A stretch of 12,444 nucleotides of DNA from Balneolales bacterium (GTDB lineage Bacteria; Bacteroidota; Rhodothermia; Balneolales; Balneolaceae). A program made the position numbers and the translations under genes. This document shows, piece after piece, positions 1 to 7,762 of the stretch (position 1 is the first letter of the stretch; each line of letters opens with the position of its first letter). The notes under the pieces were generated by a model. That model was given only the letters and a program-made list of their open reading frames with translations, was not told the origin of the DNA and did no database searches. The stretch is taken from contig JAURMN010000042.1 of NCBI GenBank assembly GCA_030830725.1, positions 1-12,444 of the forward strand, in the 5' to 3' direction.

Positions 1-79
1 CTTCTCGCAGAACCGATCTGAGTTGGATTGAAATAACAAGGTGAGAGCTGATTTCGTTTCCTGCTTCTCTCGTCTGGAT

Positions 80-95
80 TTCTCATTTATGAGAA
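80..95. repeat. Short inverted repeat upstream of receptor gene
   Basis: Arms TTCTCAT (80-86) and ATGAGAA (89-95) are separated by TT, giving a near-continuous 16-base dyad. No T-run follows on either strand, so it does not look like a terminator. It lies about 40 bases upstream of a second palindrome and could be a regulator site, but no family consensus is recognised. Confidence 0.3.
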
Positions 96-132
96 TGGGT
101 AATTCGTGTTTATGAACGCAAATTTCTTATTA

Positions 133-146
133 GAAAAGCGCTTTTC
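133..146. promoter_or_regulatory. 14-base perfect palindrome, candidate LacI-like operator
   Basis: GAAAAGCGCTTTTC is a perfect dyad with a central CG and A/T arms, a layout resembling operators of LacI-family regulators (A-rich half site, central CG, T-rich half site). It sits just upstream of the candidate -33/-7 promoter of the TonB receptor gene, where an activator or repressor could act. The palindrome is directly visible; binding by a LacI-type protein is inference, and no such regulator is encoded in this window. Confidence 0.4.
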
Positions 147-150
147 ATGT

Positions 151-176
151 TTGTTTTGGAATTTTTCATACATTTG
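151..176 (+). promoter_or_regulatory. Candidate Bacteroidota-type promoter of the receptor gene
   Basis: TACATTTG at 169-176 matches the TAnnTTTG -7 element described for Bacteroidota primary sigma factors. A TTG at 151-153 could be the -33 element, but the 15-base spacing is shorter than usual, so that half is weak. Transcription would begin near 183, leaving a leader of about 55 bases before the ATG at 239. Confidence 0.35.
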
Positions 177-238
177 CCTCATCGCGCTTTTTTTAAAGAA
201 TCACAATAATTAATTCCTATTCACTAACACACTCTTTT

Positions 239-2980
239 ATGAAAAAAGCTATGTCCATCCTGATGTTAATTGGTCTGATGATTTCGGGCCATACTCACCT
301 ATATGCACAAGCATCTGGAACGGTCTCAGGGACTGTTCTGGAAGCAAGCAGTGGGGATCCGCTCGCAGGTGCAAACATTGCCATTCTGGGTACTACACGT
401 GGTACCGTAAGTGATATCGACGGCCGTTATTCGATCTCACTGGCTCCTGGCTCCTATTCGGTACGCGCCAGCTTCGTTAGCTACACCTCTCAAACAGTTA
501 CGATTACAGTAACTGCCGGTCAGACTACGGAGCTCAATTTTCAGCTCGAGTCGGATATTATCGGCTCGGACGAATTAATCGTTCTGGGTACACGTTCTAC
601 CCAAAGAACCGTGATTGAATCTGCTGTTCCGGTGGATGTGATCACGAATCTTGAAATCGAGCAATTCGCTTTCCCTCAGACTACAGAAATTATCCGCCAG
701 TTGGTGCCTAGTTTTAATTCACCAAAATCTTCTGTAACGGATGGAACGGATCACATTAACCCGGCAACTCTTCGTGGTTTAGGGCCTGATCAGGTGTTGG
801 TATTGGTGAACGGAAAGCGTCGTCACACCTCTTCCTTGGTCCACGTGAACGGATCCATCGGGCGTGGTTCTACCGGAGTTGACTTAAACGCCATTCCGTC
901 TAACATGATTGAGCGCATTGAAGTGCTTCGTGATGGTGCAGCCGCTCAGTACGGATCGGATGCCATTGCAGGGGTGATTAACATTGTGCTGAAAAAGACA
1001 GCCGGTCTTGATGCATCTCTCACACTAGGTCAAAATCTAAGTGTCGAAAACAGAGGATATGAAAAAGAAGAATCTCTAGCCCCAGGAACAAATCCTCAAT
1101 CATGGGCGGGAAATTCACAATTCTTTGAGAAAGACGTACTATACACAGATGGACAAACCATGACCTTCCACCTAGGATATGGAGGTGAATTGGGGGATCG
1201 TGGTTCCTATTATATTTCCGGTCAATATCGGAATCAGGAGCCGAATAATCGTGGCGGTAATGATCCTCGTCAGCAGTATCCTTTATTGAACGGAAGCCCA
1301 GATCCACGCGAAGCAACCTTTAATCGCGTGAATCATAAACATGGTAGTGCAGAACTTCAGGATCTATCTCTCTTTCTGAATGCTGATTATCAAATGGATG
1401 ATCAAAAATCCTGGTATGCGTTTGGTGGTGTTTCCAATCGTCAAGGATCGGCAGCTGGATTCTATCGTCGTGCCTTGGATGCCCGTAACACGCTGGCGAT
1501 TTATCCTGACGGATTCCTCCCGCACATTGAGACCAATATTTTTGACGGATCATTCTCCACTGGAATCAAAGGGCAACTTGGTGACTGGGATTATGATGTA
1601 AGCCAGACACTGGGACAAAATCGATTGGAGTATGGCGTAAACAAATCACTAAATGCATCATTTGGTGAAACCAGTCCATCCAAATTCTATGCCGGTGCGC
1701 TTCAATTCTCACAAATGAGCACCAATATGGACCTCGTTCGTGGCTATGATATTGGTACAGCATCCCCATTGAGCTTGGCATTTGGCGCAGAATTCCGTTA
1801 CGAGAATTATGTAATCGAAGCAGGTGAAGCACCTTCTTACATGGCAGGTCCTGTACCCGGGAAAGCCGCAGGTTCACAGGTATTTCCTGGATTCCAGCCA
1901 CGTAACGCTACGGATAAATCACGGACAAACATTGGACTCTATCTGGATTTAGAGAATGACGTTACCGAAAAGCTCTTATTTGGCGCCGCCGTGCGTTATG
2001 AGAATTACTCTGACTTCGGATCCGTTCTGACAGCCAAAGCGAGTACTCGCTTCGAATTGACAGAGGAATTTGCCGTTCGTGGCGCCGTAAGTACCGGTTT
2101 CCGAGCACCTTCACTGGCGCAATCTTATTTCTCTACTATTTCGACAAACTTCATCGATGGAGTGCCATTTGAAGTGGGAACATTCCCGGTCACCAGCCCT
2201 GTAGCTCGTGCATTGGGAGCCAAAGATTTGGTTGAGGAGTCCTCTGTCAATATGAGTGCCGGTGCCACTTATTCTAAAGGCAACTTCAGCCTTACTGCGG
2301 ACGTCTATAACATCGAATTGAAAGACCGGGTGGTACTAAGTGAGAATTTTACCGGTTCTGGATCTGCAGGGTCAATTCGTGATTTTCTTCAAGGAAGAGG
2401 TGTGAATGCAACAGGTGGTCGTTACTTCACCAATGCGGTAGATTCCAAGACACAGGGGATCGATATTATCGCACGCTATGCGTTCGAAACAGCTAATGAT
2501 GCTACCCTCCGAGCAACTGTTGCAGCTAACTTCACCAAGACGGAGATTACCAACAAGGATGAAATCGTAACTCCCGCGGCGCTTTCACAGTATACCTCGG
2601 TGCCGCTTTTTGGCCGGAATGAGCAGGGTAGATATGAAATGGGACAGCCTAAGAGCAGTGTTCAGACGACCTTTGGATACTCCAAAGGAATCACGAATCT
2701 TACACTTCGTGTGAACCGTTTTGGCGAATACACCAACTTGAGTGCAAGTAATCCTGATTTTGATCAGGAGTATGCCGGCAAGTTGATCACAGACTTTGAA
2801 GTGGCCTTCCGTGTCTCTCAAGGGTATCGATTTGCAGTCGGCTCAAACAACCTGTTCGATGTCTATCCTGATAGACAGTTCCAGAATAACAGTAATAACG
2901 GGATCTTCCAGTTCCCATCCTCATCTCCATTTGGATTTGCAGGACGGTACATCTACACCAGAATCAACATCGATCTTTGA
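239..2980 (+). CDS. TonB-dependent outer-membrane receptor with carboxypeptidase-regulatory-like N-terminal domain
   Basis: A 913-residue outer-membrane active transporter, powered by TonB-ExbBD, for an unidentified substrate. Residues 1-23 form a signal peptide ending ...LYA before Q24. Residues 26-105 are a CarboxypepD_reg-like beta-sandwich (GTVLEASSGDPLAGANI, DGRYSI). A TonB-box-like segment is at about 111-119 (DELIVLGTR). The plug follows, roughly 120-250, with typical motifs LRGLGPDQVLVLVNGKRRH, IERIEVLRDGAAAQYGSDAI and AGVINIVLKK. The remainder is the 22-strand barrel, rich in alternating aromatic strands and ending YIYTRINIDL. No SusD-like lipoprotein gene follows, so this is not a SusCD pair; a stand-alone receptor for a siderophore, vitamin, oligosaccharide or peptide is equally possible. 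The ATG at 239 gives a clean signal peptide; there is no clear Shine-Dalgarno sequence. The last residue is Leu rather than the usual terminal Phe. It is followed by its own terminator, so it is probably monocistronic. Confidence 0.93.
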   Translation: MKKAMSILMLIGLMISGHTHLYAQASGTVSGTVLEASSGDPLAGANIAILGTTRGTVSDIDGRYSISLAPGSYSVRASFVSYTSQTVTITVTAGQTTELNFQLESDIIGSDELIVLGTRSTQRTVIESAVPVDVITNLEIEQFAFPQTTEIIRQLVPSFNSPKSSVTDGTDHINPATLRGLGPDQVLVLVNGKRRHTSSLVHVNGSIGRGSTGVDLNAIPSNMIERIEVLRDGAAAQYGSDAIAGVINIVLKKTAGLDASLTLGQNLSVENRGYEKEESLAPGTNPQSWAGNSQFFEKDVLYTDGQTMTFHLGYGGELGDRGSYYISGQYRNQEPNNRGGNDPRQQYPLLNGSPDPREATFNRVNHKHGSAELQDLSLFLNADYQMDDQKSWYAFGGVSNRQGSAAGFYRRALDARNTLAIYPDGFLPHIETNIFDGSFSTGIKGQLGDWDYDVSQTLGQNRLEYGVNKSLNASFGETSPSKFYAGALQFSQMSTNMDLVRGYDIGTASPLSLAFGAEFRYENYVIEAGEAPSYMAGPVPGKAAGSQVFPGFQPRNATDKSRTNIGLYLDLENDVTEKLLFGAAVRYENYSDFGSVLTAKASTRFELTEEFAVRGAVSTGFRAPSLAQSYFSTISTNFIDGVPFEVGTFPVTSPVARALGAKDLVEESSVNMSAGATYSKGNFSLTADVYNIELKDRVVLSENFTGSGSAGSIRDFLQGRGVNATGGRYFTNAVDSKTQGIDIIARYAFETANDATLRATVAANFTKTEITNKDEIVTPAALSQYTSVPLFGRNEQGRYEMGQPKSSVQTTFGYSKGITNLTLRVNRFGEYTNLSASNPDFDQEYAGKLITDFEVAFRVSQGYRFAVGSNNLFDVYPDRQFQNNSNNGIFQFPSSSPFGFAGRYIYTRINIDL

Positions 2981-2998
2981 TTCGGTTGAAACTTGAGC

Positions 2999-3025
2999 AA
3001 GGCTGAAGTACAAGAGTTTAGCCTT
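2999..3025 (+). repeat. Hairpin just downstream of receptor stop codon
   Basis: AAGGCTGAA (2999-3007) pairs with TTTAGCCTT (3017-3025), a nine-base stem with one G-U pair and a nine-base loop. It begins 19 bases after the receptor stop and lacks a T-run. It might protect the 3' end of the mRNA or be an accessory to the stronger terminator that follows. Confidence 0.3.
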
Positions 3026-3054
3026 CTCCCAAAATTTAGGATGTTGTATTGGAC

Positions 3055-3088
3055 AAGCCGGTTATGCAATGCGTAGCCGGCTTTTTTT
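3055..3088 (+). terminator. Rho-independent terminator of the TonB receptor gene
   Basis: AAGCCGG (3055-3061) pairs with CCGGCTT (3077-3083). Pairing continues inward through TTATGC and GCGTAG (two G-U wobbles) to a three-base loop at 3068-3070, giving a stem of about 13 pairs. Seven T residues at 3082-3088 follow on the plus strand. On the minus strand no T-run follows the stem, so it is primarily a terminator for the receptor transcript and not clearly one for the convergent yihY-type gene. Confidence 0.85.
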
Positions 3089-3150
3089 ATGCAGAAAACG
3101 TAGAAGCGTAAGACAAGTAAGACTAAGAATTACAGGAAGCCCAAGTACTC

Positions 3151-4014
3151 CTAAGTACCGGAAGAATACTCTCCACGTCGCTCCATGAACACTCGTGTAA
3201 CCGCTGAGGAGAGAAGAAAAATCAGAGATATGTAATAGCCCCAGAAAGCCAGGATAAAGATAAAAGTATACCCTTGATAGTAAGTCTGATATCTACTGAT
3301 GGCATACCCGAGATAGAGACCGGTAGCCCAACGGAAGACTTCGAATAGAAGGGTAAAGATGGTAGCTCCGAACAAACAGGCTTTCGTTGATATCCGCCGC
3401 TCGCTAATCGTTTTTAGGAGTAGAAACATGATCAGAAAGGCAAAAATAACGGGTAAAAATCGTGTAATCCACTCAATGACTGCGCTGATATGGATTAACT
3501 CCCCGCTCCAGGGAATCACGAGTTGAGAAAGATCTACAATAGAGAACACCCAGATTACAAATCCAAAAAAGACAAAGATTCCACCCAGTACTCCGAAGAC
3601 TAGAATCGTATAGAGCGTCTCTACCAATGGGTGTTTGCGGTCGGCGACTTCCAAAATTTGAAAGAGCGCATGTTTCATGGTATAAATTAGACTCAGAGAG
3701 AATAGAGCCATCACCAAAAGTCCAAATCCTCCGAGGATACCTCTTGAGCCAATGATTGGGGAGAGGAGTTCCTCAAGTGGAAAATTTCCAGTTTCGAGTC
3801 GAGGGATAAATTCAGCACCGTATTGAATTACAGCATCATATGCTGTTTGGATGGACAGGATGTATCCTAAAACTGAAAAAATGATGAGTAAAAAGGGGAT
3901 TGAGCAAAGAAATAGTTGAAACGTGATTGCAGACGCACTAAAAAAAACATCATGTTGGCGAAGAATCTCAATAGTTCTGCGTAAAAAACCCCGTAAAAGT
4001 GTGCTATTTTCCAT
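3151..4014 (-). CDS. YihY/virulence factor BrkB family inner-membrane protein
   Basis: A 287-residue integral membrane protein of the YihY/BrkB family (formerly called RNase BN in error), close to the E. coli YihY length of 290. About six membrane segments are visible, near residues 27-53, 94-117, 133-161, 185-205, 212-236 and 248-275. Family-like stretches are the first segment (ITFQLFLCSIPFLLIIFSV) and the last (FILAFWGYYISLIFLLSSAV). The cytoplasmic C-terminus is short and charged (MERRGEYSSGT). Cellular role is unknown; family members have been linked loosely to transport and envelope properties. It is transcribed divergently from mutS and convergently to the receptor, so it is probably its own unit. 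On the coding strand the start is preceded by AGGTAGGA, only one base from the ATG, so its value as a ribosome site is uncertain. Codons 23-25 contain an eight-T run. Confidence 0.85.
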   Translation of the reverse strand: MENSTLLRGFLRRTIEILRQHDVFFSASAITFQLFLCSIPFLLIIFSVLGYILSIQTAYDAVIQYGAEFIPRLETGNFPLEELLSPIIGSRGILGGFGLLVMALFSLSLIYTMKHALFQILEVADRKHPLVETLYTILVFGVLGGIFVFFGFVIWVFSIVDLSQLVIPWSGELIHISAVIEWITRFLPVIFAFLIMFLLLKTISERRISTKACLFGATIFTLLFEVFRWATGLYLGYAISRYQTYYQGYTFIFILAFWGYYISLIFLLSSAVTRVFMERRGEYSSGT

Positions 4015-4015
4015 A

Positions 4016-4031
4016 TCCTACCTAGTTAGGA
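4016..4031. promoter_or_regulatory. Imperfect palindrome in the yihY-type/mutS divergent region
   Basis: TCCTA (4016-4020) and TAGGA (4027-4031) flank an inner CTAG, making a 16-base dyad with a single mismatched pair. It lies immediately upstream of the minus-strand start codon, so a protein bound there would block the YihY-type gene. The rest of the 107-base divergent region is A/T-rich; TAACTTTT at 4055-4062 is one base off TAnnTTTG but has no good -33 partner. Confidence 0.25.
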
Positions 4032-4121
4032 AAGGTGTCTTCTCATAGAGATGTTAACTTTTAGTCTTTACTTAATATACCACGATTCAAGTTATCACTG
4101 CTCAGTTTGTAAAATCCAAGT

Positions 4122-6812
4122 ATGAGTCCTAAAAACGAAACCCCACTAATGAGACAATATCGGGAGATGAAAGCATCTGCACCCGGTACGCTACTCCTTT
4201 TTCGGGTGGGAGATTTTTATGAGACGTTTGATGAAGATGCCGTAGTGGCAAGTAAGGAATTAGGTATCACCCTGACCAAGCGGAACAATGGGGGGGACAT
4301 GACGCCTTTGGCTGGATTTCCACATCACGCGGTAGATTCTTATTTGCCAAAACTGGTACGTAAAGGCTATCGCGTAGCAGTATGTGAGCAGACTGAAGAT
4401 CCTGAGACCGCTAAAAAAGCCGGTAAAAAGATCGTTTCTCGAGAAATTACGGAGATTACAACTCCCGGTGTGACGCTGTCAGAGCATGTTCTTAACCAAA
4501 GACGGAATAATTACATTCTTTCGTTAGTGGAGCAAAAACAGAGGATCGGATTTGCTTTTGCGGATATTTCGACTGGTGAATTTGCGTTGTCTGAAACAGA
4601 TGCCGGAGCGTTGCGAGAATTATTGACGTTGCTGCAACCTGCTGAATTGTTACTTCCGCCTGGAGGTAAAAGTCCAAGAACAGATTCACAGTCTGGGAGG
4701 GATGATAGCCATAGCGTTTTAAAGAATGGAATGTCTCTCCCGATGGAATATCAGCAGATCCCTAAAGCGGTAGGTGAGGCATGGATTTATGGTGGAAAAG
4801 AGGGTTACACTCTTCTTACGGATCATTTTGGGACCCATTCGCTAAAAGGATTTGGAGTGGATGAGTTAGAGTTAGCGCATGTGGCGGGCGGTGCGCTTTT
4901 AGAATATCTAAGACTGACTCAAAAAACTGGATTAAAACAATTACGGACGTTATCGCGCTTTGACCGGGAAGACTACATGAGTCTGGACACAGTGACCAAG
5001 CGAAATTTGGAGCTGATTACCCGTGCACAGGATGGAGAAGAAGAAGGATCTCTGATCTCGATCTTGGACGAGACGGTCACGGCGATGGGAAGTCGATTAT
5101 TAAGAAAGTGGGTGGTTCGGCCGCTACTACATGCAGAGCAGATTCAAGAGCGTCATGCCCGTGTGGAGCAGCTTTACTCCCGACACCCAGAGCGAAGAGC
5201 ATTTCGAGAGGCCTTGGATGAAATCGCGGATTTGGAACGGTTGATTTCACGGATTTCATCAGGCAGAACCACGCCTCGAGATCTGGGAGCATTACGTTCA
5301 TCACTTCGCAATATTCCCAAGGTAATAGAAGCCGGAAAAAGTGTGGGTGATGGGCCAATCCATGGGGTTTTGAAGGAATTGAAAGAGCATCCAGAGCTTT
5401 TAGAAAGACTAGAAAGCGGACTGCAAGATGAGCTTCCACAGCTTTTGAGAGATGGAGGAGTGATTCGTGATGGGGTGAGTGATGAGCTTGATGAACTTCG
5501 GTCTCTAGCCAAAGACAGCAAGAAGGTAATATCCGGGATGCGAGACGCTATCGTGCAACAGACGGGTATTAGTTCTCTAAAAATTGGCTATAACAAAGTA
5601 TTTGGCTACTACATTGAAGTGACTAAAGCTCGGAAAGAGCCTATACCCGAGAACTTTATCCGAAAACAGACTCTGGTGAACGCTGAGCGATATATCACCC
5701 CGGAGCTCAAGGAGATTGAAGAGAAAATATTAGGGGCTGAGGAGCGGATTATTGCTCTCGAAGAGCAGCTTTTTGAGGAGCTGCGACTTATTGTCGCAGA
5801 GCAAACAGAGGCCATCCAGAAAACTGCGTCCATTTTGGCAGAATTAGATGTGCTGCAATGTTTTGCTGAGGTGTCGTTCCATAATGGTTATGTGAAACCT
5901 GTGATCGACGAAGGCTCCCGAATCGAGATTAAAAAAGGTCGACATCCAGTGGTGGAAAAGATCTTGGGTCCGCAGACACCATTTATTCCAAATGATCTGG
6001 TTTTAGATCATGAGAAGGAGCAGATTCTGATCATTACCGGACCGAACATGGCCGGAAAAAGTGTGATTTTGAGACAGGCCGGGTTGATTGTGTTGATGGC
6101 ACAAATTGGCTGTTTTGTGCCTGCAGCAGCGGCTCATATTGGGGTGGTAGACAAAATCTTTACTCGAGTAGGGGCCTCAGATAATTTAGCTTCGGGTGAG
6201 AGTACCTTTCTCGTAGAGATGAATGAGACGGCCAACATTTTGAATAATGCGACAAATCGGTCTTTGATTCTTCTTGATGAAATTGGGCGCGGGACTTCCA
6301 CATTTGATGGCTTAAGTATTGCCTGGGCATTAGCCGAATATCTGCATAATGAGGCGAAGGTGGCGGCTAAAACATTATTTGCTACCCATTATCATGAATT
6401 GAACGAATTGGCAGCCAGATATCCAAGGATTCGCAACTATAATGTAAGTGTGAAGGAGCATGAAGGGAATGTGATTTTCCTGAGAAAGTTGGTGGAGGGT
6501 GGCGCAGATCATAGTTATGGAATTCAAGTTGCCGCATTGGCCGGATTACCTGGAAGACTTTTGGAACGGGCGAGGGAAGTATTGCGAAATTTGGAAAGTC
6601 ATACACTAGAAGTGAGTGGAGCTACATCCAAAAAGGCTCCAGACCTACCGGCACAGCAACCCTACCCTGAACATCAAATGACACTTTTTGCTGCGGAGTC
6701 GGATCCAGTAGTGGAACAAATTCTGGATCGGCTCGAGGCCATTGAGACTGATCGCCTGACCCCGCTAGAGGCGTTGGTTCTGTTGGGTGAATTGAAAAAA
6801 TTACTTAAGTGA
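4122..6812 (+). CDS. mutS: DNA mismatch repair protein MutS
   Basis: An 896-residue MutS of ordinary full length, which recognises mismatches and small loops in DNA as an ATPase dimer and recruits MutL. The mismatch-contacting Phe-x-Glu motif is intact (F32-Y33-E34 in GDFYETF). The connector, lever and clamp regions follow. The ABC-type ATPase has Walker A GPNMAGKS at about 640-647, the STFLVEMNETANIL signature, Walker B ILLDEIGRGTS with D719-E720, and the FATHYHEL histidine loop. The C-terminal region carries QMTLF at 852-856, resembling the beta-clamp binding motif, then the tetramerisation-like tail (LTPLEALVLLGELKKLL). The ATG at 4122 begins the conserved N-terminus; there is no Shine-Dalgarno sequence. 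A G7 run lies at 4290-4296. The next gene starts 44 bases downstream with no terminator between, suggesting cotranscription with the regulator and helicase. Confidence 0.98.
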   Translation: MSPKNETPLMRQYREMKASAPGTLLLFRVGDFYETFDEDAVVASKELGITLTKRNNGGDMTPLAGFPHHAVDSYLPKLVRKGYRVAVCEQTEDPETAKKAGKKIVSREITEITTPGVTLSEHVLNQRRNNYILSLVEQKQRIGFAFADISTGEFALSETDAGALRELLTLLQPAELLLPPGGKSPRTDSQSGRDDSHSVLKNGMSLPMEYQQIPKAVGEAWIYGGKEGYTLLTDHFGTHSLKGFGVDELELAHVAGGALLEYLRLTQKTGLKQLRTLSRFDREDYMSLDTVTKRNLELITRAQDGEEEGSLISILDETVTAMGSRLLRKWVVRPLLHAEQIQERHARVEQLYSRHPERRAFREALDEIADLERLISRISSGRTTPRDLGALRSSLRNIPKVIEAGKSVGDGPIHGVLKELKEHPELLERLESGLQDELPQLLRDGGVIRDGVSDELDELRSLAKDSKKVISGMRDAIVQQTGISSLKIGYNKVFGYYIEVTKARKEPIPENFIRKQTLVNAERYITPELKEIEEKILGAEERIIALEEQLFEELRLIVAEQTEAIQKTASILAELDVLQCFAEVSFHNGYVKPVIDEGSRIEIKKGRHPVVEKILGPQTPFIPNDLVLDHEKEQILIITGPNMAGKSVILRQAGLIVLMAQIGCFVPAAAAHIGVVDKIFTRVGASDNLASGESTFLVEMNETANILNNATNRSLILLDEIGRGTSTFDGLSIAWALAEYLHNEAKVAAKTLFATHYHELNELAARYPRIRNYNVSVKEHEGNVIFLRKLVEGGADHSYGIQVAALAGLPGRLLERAREVLRNLESHTLEVSGATSKKAPDLPAQQPYPEHQMTLFAAESDPVVEQILDRLEAIETDRLTPLEALVLLGELKKLLK

Positions 6813-6856
6813 ATCAATCTCTAGATGAATAATTGTGAAAGCAAAGACGTGAATAA

Positions 6857-7762
6857 GTGAAAAACTCTGCGAAACATATTTCGGATCGGATTCGCTTGAT
6901 GATCACCACCAAACAGTTTCAGGTGGGAGAGCTCCTACCTTCCACCCGCGAACTAGGGCGCCAACTTGAGGCTAGTTTTCATACGGTTCGCAAGGCTTAT
7001 CAACTCCTGGAAAAAGAGGGATTGATTGAAGGGCAGACTGGACGAGGATTTGAGGTGAAACGTCATTCGACTTTGTTGGATAAAACGGATCGGCTTGAAA
7101 TTGGCGCAGAGAAGATGCGAGTGGTCATTGAGGAATTGATCGGGTATGGCTTAGACGAGTCGGAGATTGAGACGCTTTTTGAAGAACAATTAATGTTTCA
7201 GGAGTGGCCGGATCGCATTCAAGCCAGTGTAGTGATTGCTGAAACCAAAGAATTAGCGCAAATGCTTTCTGAGGCGATACAGAGACAGGTTGGTGTTCGG
7301 ACAGAGGCTGCTGGGATGCAGGTATTGAGCCAAGAGAGTGAGCAGATCTTAGATTATGATGCGATTTTTGTACCCATTCATCTTTATGGGGGTTATCACC
7401 TTTTACGGGATCAACTTCGGGTAATTCCGCTCAGTTATACATTTGAGATGGAAGCCTTATTGACATTGTCGGAAGGATTGGCATCTGACACCATAGGGTT
7501 GGTCACTTCTGAAGATGCCTCGATTCCGATTTTATTGGAGGCCTTGAAGTCATCCGTGCAGGTCCAAGGTTCTTTTTTGGCCGGCGCGACTTATGGAAAA
7601 TCTTTACCCCTCTTTGTAAGAAATGCCGATTTGGTGGTTTATACAGCTGGATCTTCAAAAATGGTGGAGCCCCGGCTGCCTGAACAGAGTCGAATCGAAC
7701 TCAATTACTCCTTAACAGAGCGAAGCGTGGAAGCAATACGAGCTGAATTATGGGATCAATGA
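6857..7762 (+). CDS. GntR-family transcriptional regulator with unassigned effector domain
   Basis: A 301-residue DNA-binding regulator. Residues 1-67 are a GntR winged helix-turn-helix: LLPSTRELGRQLEASFHTVR holds the recognition helix and AYQLLEKEGLIEGQTGRGFEV the wing. Residues 75-115 look like a helical linker (EKMRVVIEELIGYGLDESEI). Residues 120-301 form an alternating alpha/beta domain (SVVIAETKELAQMLSEAI, DAIFVPIHLYGGYH, DTIGLVTSEDASIPILLEAL, ADLVVYTAGSSKM), suggestive of a two-lobed ligand-binding fold like periplasmic-binding or PrpR-N sensors. It does not look like the FadR, HutC or MocR effector types. GTG at 6857 is the first possible start, since an in-frame TAA directly precedes it and the next Met (residue 15) would cut into the winged helix. 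It overlaps the downstream helicase gene by an ATGA junction. Ligand and targets are unknown. Confidence 0.85.
   Translation: MKNSAKHISDRIRLMITTKQFQVGELLPSTRELGRQLEASFHTVRKAYQLLEKEGLIEGQTGRGFEVKRHSTLLDKTDRLEIGAEKMRVVIEELIGYGLDESEIETLFEEQLMFQEWPDRIQASVVIAETKELAQMLSEAIQRQVGVRTEAAGMQVLSQESEQILDYDAIFVPIHLYGGYHLLRDQLRVIPLSYTFEMEALLTLSEGLASDTIGLVTSEDASIPILLEALKSSVQVQGSFLAGATYGKSLPLFVRNADLVVYTAGSSKMVEPRLPEQSRIELNYSLTERSVEAIRAELWDQ

Noticed and set aside
1..86. Minus-strand frame open to the left edge starting at ATG 86 (MRNPDERSRKRNQL...)
   Set aside because: Only 28 codons visible, composition unlike a recognisable protein, and a frame this short stays open by chance often. The sequence to the left would decide it.
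112..213. 33-codon plus-strand frame with a hydrophobic middle (CLFWNFSYICLIALFL)
   Set aside because: It runs through the palindrome and candidate promoter, has no ribosome site, and is best explained as chance in A/T-rich leader DNA.
3108..3123. Direct repeat GTAAGAC-AA-GTAAGAC downstream of the receptor terminator
   Set aside because: Only two seven-base copies in simple A-rich sequence; too short to call an element, iteron or attachment site.
5077..5521. Two long minus-strand frames within mutS (115-120 codons)
   Set aside because: They lie entirely inside the unmistakable mutS coding sequence and have skewed Ser/Arg/Leu-rich composition typical of antisense shadows.
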